59,655 nucleotides of DNA, from assembly GCA_031292215.1 (NCBI GenBank), contig JARLHO010000066.1, forward strand, positions 1 through 59,655, read 5' to 3'. Position 1 is the first letter of the stretch, and each line of letters begins with the position of its first letter. The stretch comes from Syntrophobacteraceae bacterium. Its GTDB lineage: Bacteria; Desulfobacterota; Syntrophobacteria; Syntrophobacterales; Syntrophobacteraceae. Of this stretch, positions 1-7,651 are shown one piece after another. Under the pieces are notes generated by a model that saw only the letters and a list, made by a program, of their open reading frames with translations, searched no databases and was not told the DNA's origin. The position numbers and the translations under genes were made by a program.

Positions 1-185
1 AGAGCGGCGCCGCCCTGTTTGGGGACGGGGTTTTATCTTGGAAACGAGGGGGGGGGCCGTTCCCCGGGCCGGGCCGCCGCGCGGGGGGGGGGGTTTTTTT
101 TTTTTTTTTTTCGGGGGGGGGGGGGGGCCCCCCCCCCCCCCCCGGTTTTGGGGGGGGGCGGGCGCCCCCCCCCCCCCCCCCCGGA
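1..185. other. Homopolymer-rich contig end, probable assembly artefact
   Basis: The stretch is built of runs of one base: about 10 G then about 18 T near 84-111, about 15 G then about 20 C near 113-143, and further G and C runs to about 182. Nothing else in the window resembles this, and the six frames give only Gly/Phe/Pro repeats. I read it as unreliable sequence at a contig end rather than biology. Normal-looking sequence begins near 186. Confidence 0.8.
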
Positions 186-200
186 CGCAGCCTTGGGTTA

Positions 201-285
201 TCATACAATTCCCCACACGTCCGCCCATTTCCCCCTTAACGGAGACACGCAAAAAGGGACCCTGGCCCAATCGCCCCCCTCGTAT
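201..285 (+). repeat. Degenerate copy of the dispersed G/C-rich repeat
   Basis: This stretch aligns with the better copies near 3076-3150 and 9132-9210: a CCCACAC(A/G)TGCGCCCA-like core, CCCCTTA(A/G)CGGAGAC, a GGC(C/T)TGG(C/G)CC-like string and then TCGCCCCCCT. It differs at many positions, either because it is an old copy or because base quality is poor at the contig end. The rest of 286-566 holds no gene I can support; the long minus-strand reading frame across it has no recognisable domain. Confidence 0.6.
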
Positions 286-566
286 ATTGCGCCGCCTGTA
301 GTTTTTCCTCTTCGGATAAAACCCCAGCCCAAAAACGAGACAGCACCGCTCCTTGGCGCACCGGATAAGATTATCTTCCGCGCGGCTCCTTTCCTGCGGC
401 TCGCAACCTCGCGGGGGCAAAAAACTTCGCCCTTCATCGGCCGGCCTGGGAAAAGGATTCTCACGTGATTGCAGATGGAATTGCGGGAGTGATAGCCAAA
501 CGCGATATTGTCCGCTATTATCATTACAGGAGCTGCAAACGGCGATAGTAAAAGACCTGGCGGATC

Positions 567-2420
567 ATGCCTCACGTGAAAAAACCCGGCAGTGATTGCG
601 GAGAAGAGGCGAAATTGAGAGTAAGAAAAATTATCGAATCTTTCCAGCGTGGTTATTTGTCTTTCCTGCACCGCTTCAAGGTGAGCGATCAGACCTTTCT
701 TATAGCGGTGGCGGTAATAGTTGGGGTTGTCGTGGGCTTTGGCGCCTATCTTTACGCAAAGATGCTGGAGTATTCCAACGACTTCTTTTGGGTAATCCTT
801 CCCGGCTGGATCGGACACCATAAGGCTTTGGCCATTCTCACCCCCTTTGCCGGAGCGCTTTTGCTCTGGCCCCTCATAGAGCTTTTCCCAAAGGATGCGG
901 CCAGGGACGGAGTACCGGCCGCCATGGAGGCCGTGGCGTTAAACGATGGCCGTATGCGCTGGTCCAGTTCGCTTCTGTGCATGGCGATGTCGGCAATCAC
1001 GCTGGGCTCGGGAGGATCGGCGGGCAGCGAGGGGCCCATCATACTGATTGGCTCCGCTCTGGCCTCGGGCGTGGGACAATTCCTGCGGGTCTCCGGAAAC
1101 CGCCTCCGGGTGATCACCGCGTGCGGGGCCGCAGCCGGGCTCGCATCCATTTTCAACGCTCCCATAGCCGGGGTGCTCTTTGCCCTGGAGGTCGTCATGG
1201 GAGAGTTCAATGTGCAATCCTTTAGCCCGATCGTCATTTCTTCGGTGATAGCCACCGCTTTTTCCCGCGCTTTCATAAGGAATGGGGCGGCCATGAGGGT
1301 GCTGCCCTACACCTTGTTCTCCCCGTGGGAAATCGCCTTTTATGCCCTGATGGGGGCAATGGCCGGCGTGGTGTCTGCCGGCCTCATCCGGGCCATGCAG
1401 GCAAGCGAGCATTTCTTCGTGCGCACCATCCGTTTGCCCGGAGGCCTAAAGCCCGCGACCGGCGCCCTGGCTGTTGGACTGATCGGATTTTTTTACCCGC
1501 AGGTACTGGGCTTTTCCTACGCACCCATAACTGCGGCAATCGCCGGGAAATTCCTGTTTTCAACTCTTTTGCTCCTTCTGGGGCTAAAGATCGTTGCCAC
1601 CGCCTTGACCTTAGGCTCGGGAGGTTCGGGGGGCGTTCTTTGTCCTTCCCTTTTCCTGGGCGCGGTGCTCGGCAGCGCCTGCGGCCTCGCTTTCAAACAT
1701 TTTTTCCCCCATATTACGATCCATCCGGGAGGCTACGGAGTTGTCGGGATGGGCGCGGTGCTGGGAGCTGTCGTTCAGGCCCCCATGACCGCGATCATAA
1801 TGATATTTGAGCTAACCAACACCTACACGGTTATCCTGCCCATGATGGCCGCCTGCATCATGGCTTCCCTGGTCCAGCAATCCCTTCTTTCGGGTTCGAT
1901 CTACTCGCTAAGCCTCGCCCGCAGGGGCGTGGACATAAGCGCGGGACGCGAGATGGGGATCCTCACCAACCTCAAGGTCAAAGATGTCATGGCCCATCAT
2001 GCCCCGGTGGTTACCGAATCGACCCCTTACGAGGAAATTGTCCACCGCTGTCTTTCCGAGTCATGCAATTACCTCTACCTTGTCGACAAGAAAAATGGGC
2101 TGGAAGGTGTCATATCCTTTTCAGACCTCAGAGAGTTTCTTTTCGAAGAAGGGTTAAACGGCCTCGTAATTGCCAAGGACCTGGCCAATAGCAATGTCGT
2201 AACCGTTACGCCCGATGAATCTTTGGCCTCCTGCCTCAATAAATTCAGCTTCATCGATATAGAGCAGCTTCCCGTAGTGGAAAACCGCAATGGCGCCCGT
2301 GAAATTGTGGGAGTGGTGACCCGAAGCCATCTTATGAATGCATACCGGCAGGAAATGGTAAGGCGCGCCGTAATAAGGGAGCGCTCCTTTGATGCGGTAA
2401 AGGAAAACCCCGGCAAATGA
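567..2420 (+). CDS. ClC-family chloride channel/transporter with CBS domain pair
   Basis: This is a 617-residue inner-membrane ClC protein. Hydrophobic segments fill residues 43-455. The first selectivity-filter motif is GSGGSAGSEGP at 147-157, which holds the gating glutamate (Glu155), and the filter motif GSGGSGGVLCPSLF is at 350-363. A cytoplasmic pair of CBS domains follows at roughly 475-600; such pairs usually bind adenine nucleotides and control gating. The gating Glu suggests either a Cl-/H+ exchanger or a gated channel; sequence alone does not decide, and fluoride specificity is unlikely because the CLC-F signature is absent. The start at 567 lacks a strong ribosome site, so a start a few codons downstream is possible. 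The gene is monocistronic, followed by 150 bases of spacer. Confidence 0.93.
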   Translation: MPHVKKPGSDCGEEAKLRVRKIIESFQRGYLSFLHRFKVSDQTFLIAVAVIVGVVVGFGAYLYAKMLEYSNDFFWVILPGWIGHHKALAILTPFAGALLLWPLIELFPKDAARDGVPAAMEAVALNDGRMRWSSSLLCMAMSAITLGSGGSAGSEGPIILIGSALASGVGQFLRVSGNRLRVITACGAAAGLASIFNAPIAGVLFALEVVMGEFNVQSFSPIVISSVIATAFSRAFIRNGAAMRVLPYTLFSPWEIAFYALMGAMAGVVSAGLIRAMQASEHFFVRTIRLPGGLKPATGALAVGLIGFFYPQVLGFSYAPITAAIAGKFLFSTLLLLLGLKIVATALTLGSGGSGGVLCPSLFLGAVLGSACGLAFKHFFPHITIHPGGYGVVGMGAVLGAVVQAPMTAIIMIFELTNTYTVILPMMAACIMASLVQQSLLSGSIYSLSLARRGVDISAGREMGILTNLKVKDVMAHHAPVVTESTPYEEIVHRCLSESCNYLYLVDKKNGLEGVISFSDLREFLFEEGLNGLVIAKDLANSNVVTVTPDESLASCLNKFSFIDIEQLPVVENRNGAREIVGVVTRSHLMNAYRQEMVRRAVIRERSFDAVKENPGK

Positions 2421-2571
2421 TATAGGGGCTAAAATCCGCAATAGGGGAAAATCTTAAGAATCGGATACGAACGATCAGGTTTCTCACGACGCTTTGAAAC
2501 CTCCGCTTCCTATCTTATAAAGGGAAAAGGCGGCAACGAATGGCAATCGACATCCCAAAGGGTGTGCCCCC

Positions 2572-3048
2572 TTGCTTCGGGAAACGATCAAAAAACATCC
2601 GGCTTCGTGGAGACTTCAGCCCAACCTTTCGGAATATGAAAATTGCTGCGCCGGTTTTTGCCGGGATGAGGTGCAACGCGTACTAGACGGACTTCCGGAC
2701 GGCCCGGGTCTAAACATCGCCCGCGAAGCCCTCGACCGCCATGGCCAAACCCCGACCGGAAAACGGCTGGCTATTCGGTGGCCGGGCTGCGGCGGCCAGT
2801 TCCTCGATTTCACCTATAACGACCTAAAACGCCTTGGCAACCGCTTTGCCAACGTTCTGTGGACTCTGGGTTCGGGCAAAGGAGATACCGTCTTCACCCT
2901 GGCCGGGCGAATACCCGAGCTCTATGCGACTGCCCTTGGGACACTGAAAAATACCTCCGTTTTCGGCCCGCTGTTTTCGGCCGATGGTCCTGAGCCGGTC
3001 TACCAGCGCCTGAGCAAGGGGGACGCCCGGGTTCTGGTGACCACCGAG
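2572..3048 (+). pseudogene. Acetyl-CoA synthetase (AMP-forming), N-terminal fragment
   Basis: About 160 residues match the N-terminal part of AMP-forming acetyl-CoA synthetases: LNIAREALDRHG near residue 45, then FTYNDLKRLGNRFANVLW, then GPLFSADGPEPVYQRL and LVTTE. The family is 550-650 residues long, so the adenylation core, including the P-loop and the catalytic lysine, is missing. The reading frame stays open to 3141, but everything after LVTTE (SIAPLFSKL onward) is translation of a dispersed repeat that starts at 3049. The only start codon is a weak TTG at 2572, so the true 5' end is uncertain. I see no downstream remainder of the gene in the window. This is a dead fragment cut at the repeat boundary. 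Confidence 0.85.
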
Positions 3049-3211
3049 TCAATCGCCCCCCTTTTTTCAAAGCTGACAATTACCCACACATGCGCCCACT
3101 TACCCCTTAGCGGAGACTCCCAAGAAAGGGGCTTGGCCTGATCGCCCCCCTTTTTTGCAAAGGGGGGGTGGGGGGATTTCAACTCTGTTCGTTCAGCACG
3201 GAGTAAACTCC
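3049..3211 (+). repeat. Dispersed G/C-rich repeat, copy 2, joined to the acs fragment
   Basis: The copy contains TCAATCGCCCCCCTTTTTT, then GACAATTACCCACACATGCG, CCCCTTAGCGGAGAC, a second TCGCCCCCCTTTTTTGCAAA and GGTGGGGGGATTT, then GTTCAGCACGGAGTAAACTC. The last part is found inverted at 53699-53735 next to a DUF559 gene fragment. It replaces the 3' part of the acetyl-CoA synthetase gene. Confidence 0.85.
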
Positions 3212-3805
3212 CTCCCTATTCTTAATCCCATGCTCTTTTAAGATACAAGGATGGGTGGAGCGCAAAGCGCAACCCATCAGGCCAGTCGTAAACCCAACCG
3301 GGTATAAGACGCCGTGGCAGGGCAATCCACGGGTAAACATAGAGTTGCTTTACCCGGGCCACGCAGTAATGAGGCGGCCGGGATGCAAATCGAAGATGCG
3401 GTGCGGGAGGCTGCCCGGGTGAGATTTCGCCCCTGTTTCTTTCCACCCTCGCGGCGCTTCTCGGCATGTTGCCCACCGCGCCCCGCAGTACCGACCCGGT
3501 TCCAGCCTCGTATGTCGGCTGAAAGGTCAGTCGGCGTCTTTCCGGGGAAATTGCTCAATCTATCGTAGTATCTTTTCATTTTCGTATTGCACCCTCAGAG
3601 AGTATCCCTTTTCAATCTAGTGGCGCATTTCTGCCCAACAGCCGATCTTACCAGGGTGGGAACTCTTGACTCCTGGGTAAATGCAGTAGTTGGATTATAC
3701 GGACAGTACGAAAATACGTTCCTGAGTACACTATTTACTTGAACTCACCGAACTTTTCATTAACATGGGCATTGATAACTGCGCACTCAACCTGGAGCAA
3801 GCTCG
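3212..3805. other. Spacer without a gene; one small palindromic repeat
   Basis: A near-perfect palindrome lies at 3250-3278: GATGGGT, then GGAGCGCAAAGCGC, then AACCCATC. A half-site of the same kind recurs at 5787-5806. Two overlapping reading frames of 84-100 codons (3277-3579) are Arg/Pro-rich with no recognisable domain, and I do not call them genes. The region upstream of the next gene at 3806 carries only a GGAG ribosome site about 12 bases before the ATG. Confidence 0.6.
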
Positions 3806-5026
3806 ATGAAAAAGATCACCCGTTTGGCAATTGCATTTTTCCCCCTCTTAATTTTCAGTCTTTTGGGCTTTCCAATCCTGGCCGGCGCCCAGATTTTCGG
3901 CAATCGGGAGCAATCCGTGGGCTCTCCAACGGGCGAGGTGGAACAACATGTCTGGGACCCTCTCGAACGCTCCAACAGGAAAGTCTTCGACTTTAACGAT
4001 CGACTCTATTCCGACGTCGTGGAGCCCATAACCACGGTTTACAGGAAATTACCCTTACCCGTCCGCAATGTGGTCGGCAATGGGTTTCAAAACCTCGAAG
4101 CCCCTTCGCGCTTCGTAAATTTCGCTCTGCAGGGAAAGCCTCACAGGGCGAGTAATGAAATTACACGCTTTGTCATAAATTCGACCCTTGGCGTTGGCGG
4201 CATGTTCGATGTTGCTCAAAAGGCCTTCGGACTCCAGGACCATGATGCGGATTTCGGCCAGACACTGGGGATATGGTGCGTAGAGCCTGGGCCGTACCTG
4301 GTGGTCCCAGCGCTCGGCCCCTCGAACACAAGGGATCTGGTGGGTTTAGCGGCCGATTCGTTCATGGACCCGCTCTACTGGGTGCCCGGGCCATCCTGGA
4401 TGATGTATCCCGTCGATTTCGTCAAATACACAAGCAAGGCTTCGGATCATATCGATCAATACGAAACGATGAAAAAAGCCTCTCTCGACCCCTATGTCGC
4501 GATGCGTAATGCTTATATGCAGCATAGGGAGGACAAGATCGGGAACAGGCCGCAACAGCCGGAGGCTATCCATGCCTCTGCAGAGGACGATGCGCGCCGG
4601 CAAGCGGCCGACCGGAAGGCGGCCGATGAAAAGGCCTTGGCGCAAGCTCGTGAGGAGGAACTCCGAAAAGAGCTAAAACCCCGCAAAAACGCCTCGCCGC
4701 GAGAACTTGCCCGGGCGCTGCTGGCGGCGGCGCAAAACGAGTCGCCCCGCATGCCGTTTGAGACGGTTTTGCACCAATATCCCCAACTGGCCGGGGCGGT
4801 TGCGGCGCGTTGCGCCCTCGCCCAAGACGCGAACTTCCGGCCGGATTGGGGCAGTGACAACAAGCAGAGGTTACGCATTGCAACAGAGATAATCTGCCAA
4901 GACCTCGCCCGAGGCGACCGGTTCGCCCGAGGAGGGAACGACTCCCGACTGGACAGGATAAGAGAAATGGCCTGCGACCAGCAGAGAAAACTCGATGACT
5001 TGGAGCGGGAACGGGAGAGCATGTAA
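3806..5026 (+). CDS. MlaA/VacJ-family protein without a lipobox, long charged C-terminus
   Basis: The protein has 406 residues. MlaA proteins sit in the outer membrane and pass mislocalised phospholipids to the periplasmic MlaC shuttle, keeping lipid asymmetry. Residues 1-28 form a signal peptide ending in AGA before Gln; there is no Cys after it, so the lipid anchor of E. coli MlaA is missing. The family core is at about 48-225: WDPLERSNRKVFDFND, RFVNFALQG, FVINSTLGVGGMFDVA, DFGQTLG and PLYWV. Residues 250-406 are a charged Ala/Arg/Glu-rich extension, probably a coiled coil, which normal MlaA (about 250 residues) does not have. No mlaBCDEF genes are nearby. Family call is firm; loss of the lipid anchor is seen, its consequence is inferred. 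Confidence 0.88.
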   Translation: MKKITRLAIAFFPLLIFSLLGFPILAGAQIFGNREQSVGSPTGEVEQHVWDPLERSNRKVFDFNDRLYSDVVEPITTVYRKLPLPVRNVVGNGFQNLEAPSRFVNFALQGKPHRASNEITRFVINSTLGVGGMFDVAQKAFGLQDHDADFGQTLGIWCVEPGPYLVVPALGPSNTRDLVGLAADSFMDPLYWVPGPSWMMYPVDFVKYTSKASDHIDQYETMKKASLDPYVAMRNAYMQHREDKIGNRPQQPEAIHASAEDDARRQAADRKAADEKALAQAREEELRKELKPRKNASPRELARALLAAAQNESPRMPFETVLHQYPQLAGAVAARCALAQDANFRPDWGSDNKQRLRIATEIICQDLARGDRFARGGNDSRLDRIREMACDQQRKLDDLERERESM

Positions 5027-5248
5027 AACCCGGGGAGGCTAAAAAAACTAAGAACTTACGTGGTAAGGATTTTTCCGAACGCGAAAAGTTGCCCCCTCCC
5101 CGACTCGTACGTGCGTTCGCGGTGAAGACGCGCGAGAGCTGTGGCTGATACTCCGGAAGGGGGACCGACTGGAGGTCTGGCGCACCTGATCGAAGCCTTC
5201 GAAGAAAAACGCTACCCTTTTCCCTCTGCCGAACCCGGTTGAAGCATA

Positions 5249-5575
5249 GTGAGCCAAATGATTGAAGAAATCTTCAATGGGCACAATCCCGATGCAGTAG
5301 ACAAGTACTTCACCCCGGATTCGGTCAACCACGAGATGCTCTGGAGAAGCTTTTCAAGTCGGTTGGAGGAACCATCGAATGTTGCTACTTCGCCTTCGGA
5401 GAACACGACATTATCGTTATCGCCGATGTTCAGGACAACGTCAACATGGCCATCACTCGGCCTAACGCTCTGGTTATCCGGGTTGGTTGTGGGCAAGACG
5501 ACCGTTCTCTTGCCCCCGGAAGAAATGGACGAAGCGGCGAAGAAGTCCCCCGCATACCGGGGACCCGGACGGTAG
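5249..5575 (+). pseudogene. Chimeric remnant: SnoaL-like start joined to a frameshifted GYD-domain gene
   Basis: Codons from 5249 encode MIEEIFNGHNPDAVDKYF and a few more residues typical of the N-terminus of SnoaL-like/ester cyclase proteins. From about 5340 a second frame encodes LEKLFKSVGGTIECCYFAFG, then HDIIVIADVQDNVNMAI, which matches the middle of small GYD-domain proteins. Near 5460 the match returns to the first frame as VVGKTTVLLPPEEMDEAAKK, the usual GYD C-terminus. The GYD N-terminus is absent. The locus is therefore a fusion of two gene fragments with at least two frame changes. Upstream, 5027-5248 shows nothing I recognise. Confidence 0.75.
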
Positions 5576-5744
5576 GACCGCGGGTGACTTGAACACAGTC
5601 TGCATATGGTTTGGGAATGCTAAAATGAATACATTCCGGTGGAGGAGCCAATCAATATATCCGTTTGTCCACAGGGCCGGCGACCAGACCTGGCTCTACT
5701 ATGAAGAAGGCCCATAGAGCCTAAGGTGGTTTTTATAATTTCAG

Positions 5745-5782
5745 CCACTACTGTCCGGTTAATTTCAAAAACTGCGGCGAAT
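5745..5782 (-). repeat. Solo terminal sequence of a MITE-like element
   Basis: CTGTCCGGTTAATTTCAAAA and its flanks match, almost base for base, the inverted right end of the element at 14937-15197 (bases 15160-15197). No partner end is seen nearby, so this is a remnant. A GATGGGTGGAGCGCATGGG half-palindrome of another repeat family follows directly at 5787. Confidence 0.65.
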
Positions 5783-5881
5783 GTGTAGATGGGTGGAGCG
5801 CATGGGTCTTGTAATGTGAAAAATAACGCCGAGGGGAAACTCTTGAGAGTTCCCCATGGAGCGGCCGCAAAAAGGGGTATT

Positions 5882-6298
5882 ATGAAACTATCCATGCAAC
5901 CAGTCCTGGCTGTAATGCTGCTCTTACTGCTGGCGGGAGCGGCTCGCGCCGCAGGGCCGACAAAAGACGAATGCGCCCTGGCCGGTATAAAAAGTCCACA
6001 AGAGCTGGTCTCTTTTGTCAAAAGCTTACAGAAAGCCGTAAAAAAAGATGACTTGGCAGCCGTTGCCGCCATGGTGAGCTATCCCATCCAGGTGGATCGA
6101 AACGGCCACTCGCAAAGCATCGAAAACAGCGCCGCATTCGTCAAGAACTACTACGCCATAATGACAAAGGAAGTTCGGGCGTCGGTTGTGGAAACGAAAA
6201 CGGACGATATCATCGTCAATCGCAAGGGTTTCGACGTCGGCTCTCTTCATGCGCAAGTCGATGGCGACAAGCTGGCCGTCACAGCGGTAAACGAATAG
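5882..6298 (+). CDS. Small secreted protein, function unknown
   Basis: The product has 138 residues. I start it at the ATG at 5882 because a clear signal peptide follows (MKLSMQPVLAVMLLLLLAGA, cleavage about residue 24 after ARA); in-frame codons upstream to 5789 run through repeat sequence. The mature part has VSFVKSLQKAVKKDDLAAVA, then a region with YPIQVDR and a later AFVKNYYAIM, resembling small periplasmic proteins of a loose NTF2/SnoaL-like type with no known role; I do not assign a function. It precedes another small secreted protein by 100 bases on the same strand. Confidence 0.7.
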   Translation: MKLSMQPVLAVMLLLLLAGAARAAGPTKDECALAGIKSPQELVSFVKSLQKAVKKDDLAAVAAMVSYPIQVDRNGHSQSIENSAAFVKNYYAIMTKEVRASVVETKTDDIIVNRKGFDVGSLHAQVDGDKLAVTAVNE

Positions 6299-6398
6299 GA
6301 AGGCCCACAAACAGGGGCTTTCCGTGGTCAGGCCTGCCGGTAAAATCGTATGGAAAAGCGGTTCACTCAATATACACAATCTAAGGCCGGAGGATTAC

Positions 6399-6926
6399 AT
6401 GCGAAAAGTTGGCGCTCTAGTAGTAATCGCGCTTTGTTGGATACCCCTTGCGCTTACGGCGGCAAGCCCCGCCAAAGCCGCCCGGACCGGATCGGCGAAA
6501 ACCGCTGCCGTGCAGCCGATTCCAGTTAAAATACTCGGAAAGACGATAGAAATCCGTAGCGGCATGACCCGATCCGATGCAAAGGCCGCTCTCTCGTCGA
6601 TCATAAGAGAAGAGCCCTCACTCGATACTGCGGAGCGGCTGCAATATGACGTGCAGCTTGTCTCGGATACGGCGCCCGTAACCATCCTGTTCGACTTTGA
6701 CAAAAAGGGCGTCGTCACCTCCTTCCTGCTCGATTCCTCGGAGAAAGACCAGAATCCGCCCGCCGCTGCCCTGGTTGACTGGCTTAGGTCAAACGCCGGG
6801 AAACCCAAGGTGGAAAAGAAGGGAAACACGACCTGGATTTTTGGCGGGTGGAAAATTGAACACAGCGAGGGAGGAACTGGAGAGGATGCAGCCTACCGGG
6901 TCCAGCTCGACAGAATAGGCAAATGA
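6399..6926 (+). CDS. Secreted protein, function unknown
   Basis: The product has 175 residues. The ATG at 6399 is chosen because GGAGG lies 6 bases upstream and a signal peptide begins there (MRKVGALVVIALCWIPLAL, cleavage near AKA, about residue 27). The mature protein contains GMTRSDAKAALSSI, a VTILFDFDKKGVVTSF strand pair and a C-terminal WIFGGWKIEH segment, so it is probably a small globular periplasmic domain. I recognise no family. Its position after 5882-6298 hints at co-expression. Confidence 0.7.
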   Translation: MRKVGALVVIALCWIPLALTAASPAKAARTGSAKTAAVQPIPVKILGKTIEIRSGMTRSDAKAALSSIIREEPSLDTAERLQYDVQLVSDTAPVTILFDFDKKGVVTSFLLDSSEKDQNPPAAALVDWLRSNAGKPKVEKKGNTTWIFGGWKIEHSEGGTGEDAAYRVQLDRIGK

Positions 6927-6971
6927 GGGAGGGAGGGATCGCCGTTTAAAAAGAGCTGCCTGAGAAAGAAG

Positions 6972-7000
6972 CTGCCATACGGACACAATCTTTGTATAAT
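6972..7000 (+). promoter_or_regulatory. Candidate sigma-70 promoter for the ACT/UPF0210 pair
   Basis: A perfect TATAAT lies at 6995-7000, with a weak -35-like CTGCCA at 6972-6977 giving a 17-base spacer. The next start codon is at 7057. Confidence 0.45.
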
Positions 7001-7056
7001 GGCTGCTTTAGACTTGGAGCGTTTTTTTTCGGTCCACCTGCAGCAGTGGAAAAAGC

Positions 7057-7608
7057 ATGAGCAAAGTAATCCTTTCCGTTGTCGGCCATGACAGACCGGG
7101 CATCATAGCGGCGGTATCCCGGGTGCTTTTCCTTAACGGATGCAACATTGAAGACGTAAGTCAAAGCATCCTCCAAACCGAGTTCGCGGGGCTATTTATC
7201 GCCGCCCTTCCGAAATCTCTAAAAATCGTGAACCTTAACGACCGCTTGATGGAAGCTCTCGGGGTCATGGGCCTTTCGGTTTCCCTTAGCGAAATGGAAC
7301 CGTCGGGAACGTGGAAGTCTCCTCCAAGCGAGCCGTTTATCATCACGACCATGGGAGCGGACCGCCCCGGACTCGTGGCGGCCATAACGGAGCTGCTCGC
7401 AGGATTTGAGGTAAATATATCGAATCTCAAGGCTGTTTTCAGGGGCGGAGACAACCCGCTTGAAAACACGATGATCTACGAAGTGGATATTCCCGTCGCT
7501 CTAGACCACAATCTTTTCCGGGAAGCGCTCTATAAACGGGGCGGCGAACTGGGGCTGGACGTAAGTCTTCAACACCGGGAGATCTTCGAAGCCATTCACA
7601 CGGTCTAA
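7057..7608 (+). CDS. Tandem ACT-domain protein, GcvR-like
   Basis: The protein has 183 residues made of two ACT domains. The first (residues 2-80) opens with VILSVVGHDRPGIIAAVSRV and the second (about 91-175) with FIITTMGADRPGLVAAITEL. ACT domains bind amino acids; the nearest characterised relative is GcvR, which senses glycine and controls the glycine cleavage system, but members of this small group are of unproven function. It lies 43 bases upstream of a UPF0210 protein, and ACT + UPF0210 pairing is a recurrent bacterial arrangement, suggesting an amino-acid-responsive partner. A GGAAAAAG-like ribosome site lies just upstream of the ATG. Confidence 0.85.
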   Translation: MSKVILSVVGHDRPGIIAAVSRVLFLNGCNIEDVSQSILQTEFAGLFIAALPKSLKIVNLNDRLMEALGVMGLSVSLSEMEPSGTWKSPPSEPFIITTMGADRPGLVAAITELLAGFEVNISNLKAVFRGGDNPLENTMIYEVDIPVALDHNLFREALYKRGGELGLDVSLQHREIFEAIHTV

Positions 7609-7651
7609 AAGAGTCTCACCCGCCAAACGGCAACAGGAAAGAGTCTACCCG

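Noticed and set aside
201-821. Long minus-strand open frame overlapping the ClC start
   Set aside because: It has no recognisable domain, covers the repeat copy at 201-285 and overlaps real coding sequence of the channel.
3277-3579. Overlapping frames on both strands that might be a small gene or intron remnant
   Set aside because: No domain, biased Arg/Pro composition and no start signal; intron-like motifs could not be shown.
5040-5235. Possible group II intron remnant (GTACGTGCG...GGTGAAG-like string)
   Set aside because: No catalytic domain V, no maturase and no clear splice borders are visible.
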